Below, one piece after another: positions 7,666 to 16,680 of a stretch of DNA of 64,000 nt. The notes under the pieces are model-generated. The model saw nothing but the letters and a program-made list of their open reading frames with translations. It ran no database searches and was not told the DNA's origin. The stretch spans positions 1 through 64,000 of the forward strand of contig NZ_CP011515.1 in the NCBI RefSeq assembly GCF_001653795.1. Reading direction: 5' to 3'. Positions within the stretch are counted from its first letter, which is position 1. Each line of letters opens with the position of its first letter. The position numbers were made by a program, and so were the translations under genes. The stretch is from Mitsuaria sp. 7. Its GTDB lineage: Bacteria > Pseudomonadota > Gammaproteobacteria > Burkholderiales > Burkholderiaceae_C.

Positions 7666-8871
7666 TCACTTCTTCACGTAGGCGTCGATCGCCTTGCGCG
7701 CCAGGAAGGACTGGTCGCTGAACAGGCCGTCCATGCCGAGCTTGAGGAAGGCCTCGATCTGTCCGGCGAGGTTGCCGATCGCCGTGGGATCGGCGCTGCT
7801 GTCGAAGTCGTCGGGCAGGAAGACGTTCTCCGCGCGGAAGGTCCAGCCGTGCACGATGAGGCCGGCCGCGTGCGCGTCCTTCACCAGCGTGGTCGGCGTG
7901 CCCAGTCGGCCGGCGACCAGCGGGATCATCAGGCTGGTGTTCGCGCCTATGCCTTGCGCGTAGCTGGAGATCTCGGCCAGTCCGGCCGGCTTGACGAGGT
8001 CCGCGTAGGTGCGCGTGTCGCCGCTCGCCGTGAAGTCGTAGGGCTGGCCGGAGCCGTTGATCAGCTGCACCAGCGGCACGCGCGTCATGCGGTTCAGCTT
8101 GCGCAGGTTGCCGACCTCGAAGGACTGGATGAAGACCGCCGAGTCCGGGCTGCGGTAGCCGTACTTGTTGAGCGTGCGCACCAGCGGCTCCTCCAGCGGC
8201 TTGCCGATGCCGGCGAAGTAGGTCGGGTGCTTGGTCTCCGGGTACACGCCGATGGGTTTGATTTTGGCGCCGTGATGACCGTGGCCGCGACCGTCCTTGC
8301 CGTCCTTGCCGTCCTTCCCTGCCTTCTCGGCCTCTTCCTTGCGGCGCTCGTTGGCCTGAGCGACCAGCTGCAGCACCTCCTCGAAGGTCGGCACCTCGAA
8401 CATGTCGTTGAAGCGCGTGTTGCCCGGGCGGATCTGCGGGATGCGCTCGCGGGCGCGCAGCGTCTTGAGCTCCGCCAGCGTGAAGTCCTCGGTGAACCAG
8501 CCGGTGATGGCCACGCCGTCGATGGACTTCGTCGCCTTGCGGGACGCGAACTCGGGCCGGTCGGCGACGTCGGTCGTCGCTTCGCGCACCGAGCCGTCGG
8601 GGTTCAGGATCGCGATGGCGTTCTCGTGGCGCGCGACCAGCACGCCGTCCTTGGTCAGCACGAGGTCGGGCTCGACGTAGTCGGCGCCCTGCTCGATCGC
8701 CAGCCAGTAGGCGGCCAGCGTGTGCTCGGGCACGTAGCCGCTGGCGCCGCGGTGCGCGATCAGCAGCGGCTCCTTGGCGCGCGGCGGCTGTTGGCCGCCA
8801 TGGGCGCAGGCGGCGGTCACCAGCGAGGTGGCGGTGACGGTGGCGAGGACAGCAGTGCGTAGCAGCTTCAT
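7666..8871 (-). CDS. glpQ: Glycerophosphodiester phosphodiesterase, exported
   Basis: Hydrolyses glycerophosphodiesters to glycerol-3-phosphate and an alcohol, probably in the periplasm. The 401 residues start with a signal peptide ending TAACAHGG; C22 could be a lipidation site but the lipobox is weak. HRGASG (40-45), EH (49-50), EPD (67-69) and H82 are the GDPD catalytic and metal residues. A charged insert, KDGKDGKDGRGHGHHG, interrupts the barrel at about residues 185-205 and is encoded by a 9-bp tandem repeat. The start is the ATG at 8871, at the signal peptide. The symbol is by family, not orthology. Confidence 0.9.
   Translation of the reverse strand: MKLLRTAVLATVTATSLVTAACAHGGQQPPRAKEPLLIAHRGASGYVPEHTLAAYWLAIEQGADYVEPDLVLTKDGVLVARHENAIAILNPDGSVREATTDVADRPEFASRKATKSIDGVAITGWFTEDFTLAELKTLRARERIPQIRPGNTRFNDMFEVPTFEEVLQLVAQANERRKEEAEKAGKDGKDGKDGRGHGHHGAKIKPIGVYPETKHPTYFAGIGKPLEEPLVRTLNKYGYRSPDSAVFIQSFEVGNLRKLNRMTRVPLVQLINGSGQPYDFTASGDTRTYADLVKPAGLAEISSYAQGIGANTSLMIPLVAGRLGTPTTLVKDAHAAGLIVHGWTFRAENVFLPDDFDSSADPTAIGNLAGQIEAFLKLGMDGLFSDQSFLARKAIDAYVKK
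8291..8317. repeat. 9-bp tandem repeat inside the glycerophosphodiesterase gene
   Basis: Three units of CCGTCCTT(G/C) encode Lys-Asp-Gly repeats on the minus strand. Because the unit is a multiple of three, slippage would alter length without breaking the frame. Confidence 0.8.
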
Positions 8872-9043
8872 CGGAGGTCTCCTTCGGATGGAATCGACGT
8901 TCGGCGCATCGTCACGCCGCGTGTTCATGCGCGGTGACGATCGCGTGGTGAAAACGTGAGGCCAGATGGCGCCCGAAGGGTAGGGCCCGGTGGATGAAGT
9001 TTTGATGATGACCCTGTCGGGGGCAGGTCCCCTGAAACAGGTC

Positions 9044-10057
9044 TTACATCGCGCCGGCCAGCGGCAGTACCTCGTCGCCGTCGGCGGCGTGGCAGTCAGC
9101 GGAGAGCGGTTCCCAACCTCGGCGGACAACGATCTTCGATCCGGTGGCGCAGAACTCGACGCGCTGGGCGTCAGGCACGAGCCGGTGCGTGAAGGCTTCG
9201 AGCGACGTCGGTGTGGAGACCTTCAGCCGCATCGCGTAGAGGTCGTCGATCGGGTGGTCGTCGCTGTGGATCAGCGGCACGAACTGGGCCGCGAACATGA
9301 CCGCGTGCGACGGCACGACGACCGGCGCGGGGTCGTAGCCCAGGGTCTTCAGCCACTGCTGTGCCAGCGCGCGGGTCGGGGCGTCGGCGCTTCCCTTGGC
9401 ATCGACGTCGAGCGGGGCCCACGCGAAGCCCATCAGCTCCGCCACCCACTGGTTGCAGTTCTGATAACGCGTGCTGAAGGCGTAGGCGCTGGCGCTGTAG
9501 CGCGGCGACAGCAGTGCGAGCGAGCGCCGGTTGTCGAGCGCGCTGGCGGCCAGCCGGGCGCCTTCCCGCTCGGGCAGCGTCACGATGGAGAGCCGGATCG
9601 GCTCGGTGCGTCCGGCGCTCAGCAGGAAACCGGCCAGGCCCTGGTCGTAGAGCTTGGCCTGCGATTCGTCGCAGGCGTAGTAGAGCTGCCGCACCGACCA
9701 CGGGCTGTTGCGGCTGTCCTTCAGCGCGATGCCGCTGTGGGAGTAGCGCAGCCCGAATCGGCTCAGGTCGGTGCCGGAGCGCGAAACCAGCGCAGCGGAG
9801 GCGCCGCTCGCTTCCAGCGCCCGCCGCGCGATCGCGACGACCTGGAGCTGGCGGTCCTGCTCGGTGGCGCTGACTTCATTGCCGCGATCGCAGAAGGTGG
9901 CGGCGTGGGCAGCCGATGCGGCGGCGAGCACCGCCATCGCGACGACCGCTGGCGCGAGGCCGCGAAGCGCCGGGACGATGCCGCTGCCTGTACCGGTGCT
10001 GCTCAACGTGCGACGACTTGCCGCTCGGGCCCGCGTGCGGGGCCCGGCGGGAATCAC
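9044..10057 (-). CDS. DUF2145 exported protein with papain-like His/Cys motifs
   Basis: A 337-residue protein with an N-terminal extension and signal peptide ending ASAAHA (about residue 52). It matches the DUF2145 family. H107 in RYSHSGIAL and C201 in RYQNCNQWVAE occur in the His-then-Cys order of permuted NlpC/P60 (YaeF/LRAT-like) enzymes, so a periplasmic cysteine hydrolase or acyltransferase is possible; this is inference. The start is a GTG at 10057, overlapping the upstream gene's stop (GTGA), which implies coupling. It forms a two-gene unit with 10054-10554. Confidence 0.75.
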   Translation of the reverse strand: MIPAGPRTRARAASRRTLSSTGTGSGIVPALRGLAPAVVAMAVLAAASAAHAATFCDRGNEVSATEQDRQLQVVAIARRALEASGASAALVSRSGTDLSRFGLRYSHSGIALKDSRNSPWSVRQLYYACDESQAKLYDQGLAGFLLSAGRTEPIRLSIVTLPEREGARLAASALDNRRSLALLSPRYSASAYAFSTRYQNCNQWVAELMGFAWAPLDVDAKGSADAPTRALAQQWLKTLGYDPAPVVVPSHAVMFAAQFVPLIHSDDHPIDDLYAMRLKVSTPTSLEAFTHRLVPDAQRVEFCATGSKIVVRRGWEPLSADCHAADGDEVLPLAGAM

Positions 10058-10554
10058 AGCGTCACCGGATGCGATTCCAGTTCGCGGTGCCAGTCGTCGT
10101 GCAGCGCGAGCAGGAAGGCCTGCTTGTTCTCCGCGCGGGCGAACTCATAGCCGTAGTCGCGCTTCTGCGCCAGCACGTGGTCGCCGACGCGCAGCGGCTG
10201 GCCGGCGACGGCCTGCTTGGGCACGTAGAGGAAGAACTCGGTGCCGCCTTCGGCGCGGACCGGCTGCAGGCGCAGGCGCTGCGTGTCGGCGCGACCGGCG
10301 GCGTCCTCGACGGCGAGGACCTTGTACTCGCCCTCGGCGACCTTGCGGTCCTTGCTGGAGCTGTCGCTGGACTGGCCGATCGAGTCGGACAGCTGGCGCG
10401 AGGACACCGAGCCGGCGCTCGAGGCCGAGGTGGCGATGCTCTCGGCCTGCGCCGGCAGCGCAGCGAAGCCCATCAGCGCGGCGATCGCGGCGGCGGTGGC
10501 AACGAGGGAGAAGCGGGAAGAGAGGGAAGAACTGTGGCGCATAAAACCGTCCAT
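10054..10554 (-). CDS. Small exported protein paired with the DUF2145 gene
   Basis: A 166-residue protein not assigned to a named family. A signal peptide (SLVATAAAIAALMGFAALPAQA) is followed by a serine-rich linker (about residues 40-70) and a compact C-terminal domain of about 95 residues. It is probably secreted to the periplasm. The ATG at 10554 was taken; an ATG at 10542 is equally possible. The 4-bp overlap with the DUF2145 gene suggests the two products work together, perhaps as enzyme and partner. Confidence 0.7.
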   Translation of the reverse strand: MDGFMRHSSSLSSRFSLVATAAAIAALMGFAALPAQAESIATSASSAGSVSSRQLSDSIGQSSDSSSKDRKVAEGEYKVLAVEDAAGRADTQRLRLQPVRAEGGTEFFLYVPKQAVAGQPLRVGDHVLAQKRDYGYEFARAENKQAFLLALHDDWHRELESHPVTL

Positions 10555-10620
10555 GGGCTGGTCAGTCCGGCCGCGGAACAGCGGCCGGACGGCGCAAGCA
10601 TAGGGGATGCGAGGACTTGA

Positions 10621-11019
10621 TCAGGTGTCGGGGTGTGCGCAGGCTGCGAAGGTCCTGCGCACGCCCGCAATCTGCTCGCTCATCACTTTCTGATCGACAG
10701 GCTCTTTCAAATCGTAATCGGCGTGAACTCGCCGGTCGCGTTGCTCCAGCATCAACTGGCCGAGCGCCCGAGAGCGTTTCGCGACCCCTTCATCCCACAA
10801 GGGATCCGGATACCTGAGGTGATGGATCAGCCACGCATGAACGCTTCCACATGTCGGCGGTTGTGGACAGTTTGGAAGGAGACTGATCCATGCCAGGCAT
10901 CGGTGATAGGCGGCGTAGTACGCGCGGGACACAGCGGATCGGCGGCGAGCCTCCGATGTGAATCCGTTGGCAAGCGCCTCCGCATCCTTGAGAAGTTCAT
11001 TGGCAGAGATGGGCTTCAT
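10621..11019 (-). CDS. HEPN-domain protein
   Basis: A 132-residue protein whose N-terminal helix RRSAVSRAYYAAYHR (26-40) and later helix containing R94-x4-H99 followed by ADYDL are hallmarks of HEPN domains, many of which are RNases in toxin-antitoxin or defence systems. The R-x4-H spacing matches the catalytic motif. The start at 11019 has a good ribosome site (GAGGAGTGA) that overlaps the end of the upstream gene. Base composition is visibly lower in G+C than the flanks, suggesting acquisition. A toxin role is inferred. Confidence 0.7.
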   Translation of the reverse strand: MKPISANELLKDAEALANGFTSEARRRSAVSRAYYAAYHRCLAWISLLPNCPQPPTCGSVHAWLIHHLRYPDPLWDEGVAKRSRALGQLMLEQRDRRVHADYDLKEPVDQKVMSEQIAGVRRTFAACAHPDT

Positions 11020-11025
11020 GGTGAA

Positions 11026-11631
11026 TCACTCCTCTTGCCCATCGTCATCGTCCCCGTCGAGATCCGGTTGCGGACAAACGCTCCAGTCCTTGGGTTGACA
11101 GGGATGGATCGACCTGAAGCCCACCAGGAACCCACCGCTGCGGCCGTTGCAATGCAAAGAGGTCATCCGGAGTTCGTCTGCGAGCTCGTAGGTGCGATCG
11201 TCGTCCGTATCGACACTCAACGTCACGCGCAAGAAGTGGAAGCCGTCTTCGGCTCGGCAATGGTGGATGTCCACGGGCCCCCGGCACAAGCGCACCGAGT
11301 TGTTCGCCAGCACGCCGAGGGCGAGCCTGACATCCAGATAGGCATCGACGCACGTCTCCCTGTTCTCTTCAAACAGCCGGCAGAGCAGCTCACGGACCTC
11401 TTCCCAGTCGATGTGCCGGGAGGCAGGGGCGGGGATCTGACCAACCACATAGGGGTTGGTCTTCTCCGGGTACCGCAGCAGGTGGAGCAGCGCATCCACC
11501 CCTTCAGTCCATGTGGGCTCCGGCGTCTCCGGTTGCAACGCCGTCGTCACTTCGACGGGCGTCTCCCCCCACGTTTCCACTTCCTTCAACACTGCACTCA
11601 TCTCGCTCATCCTTTCGATCTGCGAAGTCAT
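11026..11631 (-). CDS. Unknown protein encoded upstream of the HEPN gene
   Basis: A 201-residue soluble protein not recognised. It has an acidic N-terminus, a central helical part (WEEVRELLCRLFEENRE) and a probable beta-rich C-terminal half (FHFLRVTLSVDTDDDRTYEL), and ends in an acidic tail (DGDDDDGQEE). The ATG at 11631 was chosen over a TTG at 11637; ATGs at 11610 and 11601 are also possible, and the last has an AAGGA site upstream. It is co-transcribed with the HEPN gene and may be its antitoxin or regulator; no DNA-binding motif is evident. Confidence 0.6.
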   Translation of the reverse strand: MTSQIERMSEMSAVLKEVETWGETPVEVTTALQPETPEPTWTEGVDALLHLLRYPEKTNPYVVGQIPAPASRHIDWEEVRELLCRLFEENRETCVDAYLDVRLALGVLANNSVRLCRGPVDIHHCRAEDGFHFLRVTLSVDTDDDRTYELADELRMTSLHCNGRSGGFLVGFRSIHPCQPKDWSVCPQPDLDGDDDDGQEE

Positions 11632-11815
11632 CGCCAATGACCAGCAGTTTCGGCAGGCGGCGCGATGAAATCACTCCCTCGGAAGAGCGCTTCGATGGGG
11701 GATACACCTCTGAGTAGGTCATTCCCCCGACGAATGCAGATTGTTGGGATTGGGGTTCGCGGGGTCAGGCCTTGCCCGCCCCGCCTGTCTCACGACAACC
11801 CGTCAAGCGCAGGGC

Positions 11816-13903
11816 TCAGTTGAGTTCCCCCGCCGGCACCACCGGCAGCACGATGCTCGACGGCCGCAGCGGGCCGGCGTGGATCGTCGTCACGTTGCCG
11901 TTGGCCTGCTGCTGCAGCGGCGTCGGCCAGATGCCCTGCGCCTGGTTGCTGGCGCTGACCGCGATGCGCAGCCGGTGTCCCGCCCGGACCAGCGCCGCGA
12001 CCGGGAAGACCTCCACCGGCACCAGCATCGGCTCGTTGGCCACCACCGGCAGCGCCGCACCCGCCGTGAACGGATGCCACGGCTGGATCATCGTGCCGTT
12101 GACGAAACGCGAGCGGCTCGTGTCCACCGCGCGATGCGCCGCCGACATCAATCCGTGCGTCAGCGGCTTGACCGCGCCGGTCGACGGATCGACGTCGTCG
12201 ACGCGCACCGACAGCGCCGCCTGCGGGCGCGAGGCCGAGATCCACAGGTCCGCCTGGATCGGTCCGTTGAGGTAGAGGTCCTGCGCCAGCGGTGCGGTCT
12301 CGTAGACGGCCGCGCCCTGCAGCGACTCGACGCGCGCGCTGTCCGAGTAGCACGGCTTGGGCAGCAGCCCCGCCAGCCCCAAGGTCCATTGCACCTGGCT
12401 CGCCGAGCAGTCGCTGTGGTCGCGGATCTGCACGCTCGCGGTGAAGATCGTGCCCAGCAGGTTGCCTCGCGACGCCGTCGGCGCCGGCGGCTCGGAGACG
12501 GTCCATCCGGCCGCGACCGCCGGGATGCGCGACGACAGGCTGCCGTCCGGCTGCAGGTACCAGCGCTGCGGCGCCATCTTCGGATGCGGCCAGTCGCTCG
12601 CCGTCGCGAAACGCGGCGTGCCGCCGCTGCCGTAGCCGTCGACGAACTGCGTCACCGTCGGCAAGGCGTCGGCCCCGGCCGGGCGTCCCTTCAGGTACTG
12701 GTCGAACCACTGCAGCAGCAGCGAGGTCGTGCTCGGCGGTCCGTACGACGGCGCGCCGTCGAAGCCGGTGATCCCGCCTTGCACCGACTGCAGATGCGAT
12801 CCCGGCAGGATCGCCAGCTTGGCCGTCGCGTTGCGCTTGATCTGCTCGTACAGCAGCGGCTGGTCGCGCTGGAAGATGTCCAGCGACGCGCCGACGATGA
12901 AGGTCGGCACGCGGATCCGCCCGGCGCTCTCCACCGGCGAGCGGCCCGCCCAGAACGTGCCGTCGTCGGTCGCGATGCCGCTCGCGTTGCCGACGAAGCC
13001 GTCGAAGGTCGGCGCATACCAGGTGTCGATCGCCGCGACGTGATCGCCGGTCGCGGCGTTGATCTGGCTCGCGTACCAGGGATTGAGCAGCAGCTCCGGC
13101 GCGTTGGCCACGCTCAGCGACTGCGTCAGCGGCAGCCAGGTGCTGAGGAACTGCGCGTTGAACAGCCCGCCCGTCGCCGCCACGCCGCGGTACGCGTCGC
13201 CCATCGGCACCGTCGCGAACGCGGCCTTGATCGCCGGATGCTGCTGTCCCGCCGTCAGCAGCGAGCTGATGCCGAGGTAGGAGGTGCCCGCCACGCCGAT
13301 GCTGCCGTTGAAGAAGGACTGCCGCGTCACCCACTCGACCGCCTCGCGGTAGGCCTGCTGCTCGTCCTGGCCGATCAGCTGCGTGACGCCGCCGCTCATG
13401 CCGGTGCCATGGGCGTCGATCGCGACGGTCACGTAGCCGCGCCGCACCATGTACTGGTCCAGTCCGCCGATCAGCAGCGTGTTGCCGCCCGCCGGCGTGA
13501 ACACGCCGAGGAACTGGCCCACGTCGATGCGGTAGGCCGTCTGCGTCAGCACGACGGGAAAACGCCCCGACTTCGGAAAGCCGAGGAAGTCCGCCGGCAT
13601 CGAGACCAGCACCGCCAGCTGCTTGCCCGACGAGAGCCGGATGAACTGCAGCGGCAGCGTGACCGCGCGGGGATGGTCGGGGCCCCGCGTGTAGCCCGCG
13701 GACGGCCAGGTGGCCCCCGCGTTGGCGACGACAGCGGGGTTGGTCGTCGCGAGCGTGCCGCGCGTGCCCAGCGTCGTGGTCTGCGCGAAGGCGCCGAGCG
13801 CGGTGCCGGCGGCCAGCGCCACGATCAGTTCACGGCAGCGCGCTCGGCTGCGTTCTCGCCACGGGCGGACGGTGCCGCGCTGCGTCGGGAAGGCCAGGGT
13901 CAT
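11816..13903 (-). CDS. CocE/NonD family exported hydrolase
   Basis: About 695 residues. A signal peptide (LIVALAAGTALGAFAQ) precedes an alpha/beta-hydrolase domain with the nucleophile in GVAGTSYLG (S208) and a C-terminal beta-sandwich like that of X-Pro dipeptidyl-peptidases (from about residue 430). The family cleaves esters or amides, such as cocaine esterase and acylaminoacid substrates; the substrate here is unknown. The ATG at 13903 gives the cleanest signal peptide; upstream in-frame starts to 13996 exist. It is transcribed away from the response-regulator gene. Confidence 0.85.
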   Translation of the reverse strand: MTLAFPTQRGTVRPWRERSRARCRELIVALAAGTALGAFAQTTTLGTRGTLATTNPAVVANAGATWPSAGYTRGPDHPRAVTLPLQFIRLSSGKQLAVLVSMPADFLGFPKSGRFPVVLTQTAYRIDVGQFLGVFTPAGGNTLLIGGLDQYMVRRGYVTVAIDAHGTGMSGGVTQLIGQDEQQAYREAVEWVTRQSFFNGSIGVAGTSYLGISSLLTAGQQHPAIKAAFATVPMGDAYRGVAATGGLFNAQFLSTWLPLTQSLSVANAPELLLNPWYASQINAATGDHVAAIDTWYAPTFDGFVGNASGIATDDGTFWAGRSPVESAGRIRVPTFIVGASLDIFQRDQPLLYEQIKRNATAKLAILPGSHLQSVQGGITGFDGAPSYGPPSTTSLLLQWFDQYLKGRPAGADALPTVTQFVDGYGSGGTPRFATASDWPHPKMAPQRWYLQPDGSLSSRIPAVAAGWTVSEPPAPTASRGNLLGTIFTASVQIRDHSDCSASQVQWTLGLAGLLPKPCYSDSARVESLQGAAVYETAPLAQDLYLNGPIQADLWISASRPQAALSVRVDDVDPSTGAVKPLTHGLMSAAHRAVDTSRSRFVNGTMIQPWHPFTAGAALPVVANEPMLVPVEVFPVAALVRAGHRLRIAVSASNQAQGIWPTPLQQQANGNVTTIHAGPLRPSSIVLPVVPAGELN

Positions 13904-14276
13904 GTCTTGTCTCCAGGTCCCGAGGGTCGGGTGGTCGCTGAGCGACTCTGTGGGGCATGAGGGGGCGACTATGCCGCGCCGCGCCGTCCGCGGCACGGGG
14001 GAAATCAGGAGGGCGATGGGTATGCGGCTTGCCGTCGCCGGCGCCGCCGCGGTCCGGACGCTGTCCGATTCCGGATCATGGAGAGCCCCCGCACGATGCG
14101 GACATCGCGCCGGGGAGCGCGCAGGATGTCACGCCAGCCCGGGCCGGCGATGTCGGGTTCCGCCGCCCGGACGCCGCTGTAGGTCAAGTCCCTACAGCAG
14201 CTGCGGCAGGCGGCGCTCAGCGCGAGTGGCAGCCGCTGGATGGCGCCGGCGACGCCCTGCGACGACGATGACATCC
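13904..14276. other. Intergenic region between divergent genes, with one inverted repeat
   Basis: About 370 bp separate the CocE-like gene (minus) from the receiver gene (plus), so both promoters should lie here. The only structure I see is the inverted repeat at 14177-14197. No convincing sigma-70 or sigma-54 boxes were found. Confidence 0.5.
14177..14197. promoter_or_regulatory. Inverted repeat CTGTAGG-N7-CCTACAG upstream of the receiver gene
   Basis: A perfect 7-bp inverted repeat with a 7-base spacer lies 80 bp before the response-regulator start. It could be an operator for a dimeric regulator or a small hairpin. Confidence 0.4.
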
Positions 14277-14690
14277 ATGAACATCGCCGTCATCGAAGAC
14301 AACGTTCCCGTCCGCCAGCTCCTGGTCCGTCGCGCCCAGAAACTCGGCGGCATCACCGTCGTGGCGCAGGCGTCCGGCGAGGACGAGGCCGTGGATGCCG
14401 TCATGGCCACCACGCCCGACGTCGTTCTGCTCGACCTGAACCTGTCGCAGGGCACCGGCCTGTCCGTGCTGTCCCGCCTGCGCGACCGCGACTACGCGGG
14501 CCGCGTCTTCGTGCTCAGCGCCGAGGACGCCCGCACCCACGCCGCGCCCTGCCGCCGCAGCGGCGCCGACGCCTTCTACGACAAGGCCTTCGATTTCGAG
14601 AAGCTGCTCGCCGACCTGCAGGACCTGTGCAGGCGGGGAGCCGCCAACGTCCCGTGGAGCGCCGGCCCCCGTGCCGTCGCCAACGGCTGA
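14277..14690 (+). CDS. Receiver-only response regulator
   Basis: A 137-residue CheY-like receiver with no output domain. The acidic pair E7-D8, phospho-acceptor D53 (VLLDLNL), S81 (VLSAED) and K103 (YDKAF) are in place, so it should be phosphorylatable. A hydrophilic tail of about 25 residues follows the domain. An ATG 9 bp upstream (14268) is an alternative start. Its partner kinase is not in the window; it is followed 68 bp later by a diguanylate cyclase, suggesting a shared signalling role. Confidence 0.85.
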   Translation: MNIAVIEDNVPVRQLLVRRAQKLGGITVVAQASGEDEAVDAVMATTPDVVLLDLNLSQGTGLSVLSRLRDRDYAGRVFVLSAEDARTHAAPCRRSGADAFYDKAFDFEKLLADLQDLCRRGAANVPWSAGPRAVANG

Positions 14691-14758
14691 GTTCCCGATC
14701 CACGAACCGGCACCCGCAGACCGGAACGACCGCATCCACCGACCTGGAGGACCCCGCC

Positions 14759-16669
14759 ATGAAGCTCACGATGACACTGCCCCGGCTGCCGTTCCCGCTG
14801 CCGACGCTGTCCTGGGCGTCGCGCGGTCCCATGGCCTCCTGGCTGCTGGTCGGCAACCTGCTGATGATCGTCGCGCTGGCCGCGATGACCGCGCTCAGCC
14901 TCTGGAAGCACCGCGAGACCGAGACCGATCGCGCCCGCGACGTGGTGGAGAACCTGGCGCAGAACATCGCCGTCGAGGTCGGCGCCGAACTGCGCAACAC
15001 CGACAACGCGCTGGCCACGATCGCGCTGCGCTACCGCAGCACGCGGCAGTCCCCGGACCAGGCGGCGATGGTCGAGCGGCTGCTCCACGAGCAGCGCGGC
15101 CTGCTGCCGCAGGTCGCCGCGCTGCGCGTGACCGACGTCCACGGCACCGTCACCACCGGCCTGATGCCCGGCGAGCGCCCCTTCAACGTCGGCGACCGCA
15201 GCTACTTCTCGCAGGCGCGGCTGACCGACACGATGGTCGTGTCGGAACCGCTGAACAGCCGCGCGCAGAACCACTGGTGCGTCATCCTGGCCCGCCGGCT
15301 GATCGACCACGACGGCAACTTCGACGGCATCGTGTACGCCGTGGTGACGGCCCAGCATTTCGTCGACCGCTTCAGCGGTGTGGCGCTCGGCCCCTCGGGC
15401 GCGGTCTCGCTGCGCTCGGAGGGCTTGAACCTCGTGGCGCGCTACTCCGCCAGCGAGCCCGCGTCGACCAAGGGCTTCGGCGCGAAGCTGCTGTCCGAGC
15501 AGGCGATGCGTTCGCTGGCGCAGAACCGCGAGCGCGGCGTCTACATCACGCCCACGGCGCTGGACCGCGTCGAGCGCGTGACCGCCTACCGCAAGGTGCC
15601 GGGGTATCCGATGACGCTGTTCACCGGCATGAGCACCAGCTACTTCCTGGCCGGCTGGCGGGGGCAGGTCGTGCAGCAGTCGCTGCTGGCGGCGCTGGTC
15701 GCGCTGGCGGTGGCCGCCGCCTCGGCGCTGATCCACCGGATCCACCGCCGCGAACGCCGCGCCAAGGACGCCGTGCAGCAGCTGGCGCGCGAGCAGGACG
15801 CGATGCTGCAGAACGACCTGATCGGCATGGTCCGCATCCGCGACAGCCACGCGCTCTGGACCAACCCGGCGATGGAGCGCATGTTCGGCTACCCGCCCGG
15901 GGGCATGGTCGGGCAGTCCGCGCAGACGCTCTTCCTCAGCCCGCTCGAACATGCCCGGATCCGCGACGCCAGCCTGGCGACGATGCGCCCGGGCGGCCGT
16001 TTCCATACGCAGCTGCGCATGCGCCGGCTGGACGGCGCCGAGTTCTGGGTGGACCTGCACGGCACGGTGCTGTCGGAGACCGAATCGATGTGGATGCTCG
16101 TCGACATCGACGGTCTCAAGCGCAGCGAGGAGCAGGCGCAGCACCTGGCGCTGCGCGACGTGCTGACCGGGCTGCCCAACCGCCGGCTGTTCGAGGAGAA
16201 GGTCGGCGACGCGATCAACGCCGCGCGCCGCACCGGACGCGGCTTCTCGGTCTGCTATCTGGACCTGGACGGTTTCAAGGCCATCAACGACCAGCACGGC
16301 CACGAGGCCGGCGACGAGGTCCTGGGCGAGATCTCGCAGCGCCTGCAGGAGCTGGTGCGCAGCAACGATGTCGTCGCGCGCCTGGGCGGCGACGAGTTCG
16401 CGATCCTGCTCTCCGGCGTCACCCGCCCGGAAGACGTCGAGCAGACGCTGCAGCGCTGCCTGTTCTCCATCCAGCGCCGCATCACGCTGGACAGCGGGGA
16501 GAAGGTCTCGGTCGGCGCCAGCATCGGCGCGGTGATCGGCGGCGGCGGCGACGCCTGCCGCGAGCTGCTGCACGCCGCCGACGAGGCGATGTACGCGGTC
16601 AAGCGCACCGGCAAGGGCCAGATCCAGATCGCCGGGCACGTGCACTCCGAATGGGCCGTGGCCGCCTGA
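14759..16669 (+). CDS. Membrane-bound PAS-GGDEF diguanylate cyclase
   Basis: A 636-residue inner-membrane enzyme predicted to make cyclic di-GMP. A membrane span near residues 22-45 and another near 285-310 enclose a periplasmic Cache-like sensor. A PAS domain follows (about 345-455; MFGYPPGGMVGQ), then a GGDEF domain with the intact signature GGDEF at 543-547. The inhibitory I-site RxxD (R534-D537) lies exactly five residues upstream, so product feedback is likely. The start is the ATG at 14759, with GGAGG upstream. It probably tunes biofilm or matrix output, which fits the exopolysaccharide locus in this window. Confidence 0.92.
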   Translation: MKLTMTLPRLPFPLPTLSWASRGPMASWLLVGNLLMIVALAAMTALSLWKHRETETDRARDVVENLAQNIAVEVGAELRNTDNALATIALRYRSTRQSPDQAAMVERLLHEQRGLLPQVAALRVTDVHGTVTTGLMPGERPFNVGDRSYFSQARLTDTMVVSEPLNSRAQNHWCVILARRLIDHDGNFDGIVYAVVTAQHFVDRFSGVALGPSGAVSLRSEGLNLVARYSASEPASTKGFGAKLLSEQAMRSLAQNRERGVYITPTALDRVERVTAYRKVPGYPMTLFTGMSTSYFLAGWRGQVVQQSLLAALVALAVAAASALIHRIHRRERRAKDAVQQLAREQDAMLQNDLIGMVRIRDSHALWTNPAMERMFGYPPGGMVGQSAQTLFLSPLEHARIRDASLATMRPGGRFHTQLRMRRLDGAEFWVDLHGTVLSETESMWMLVDIDGLKRSEEQAQHLALRDVLTGLPNRRLFEEKVGDAINAARRTGRGFSVCYLDLDGFKAINDQHGHEAGDEVLGEISQRLQELVRSNDVVARLGGDEFAILLSGVTRPEDVEQTLQRCLFSIQRRITLDSGEKVSVGASIGAVIGGGGDACRELLHAADEAMYAVKRTGKGQIQIAGHVHSEWAVAA

Positions 16670-16680
16670 GCCTTCTTGCT

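Noticed and set aside
14576-16645. A 689-codon open frame antisense to the diguanylate cyclase
   Set aside because: The plus strand has intact Cache, PAS and GGDEF domains; the antisense frame is compositional.
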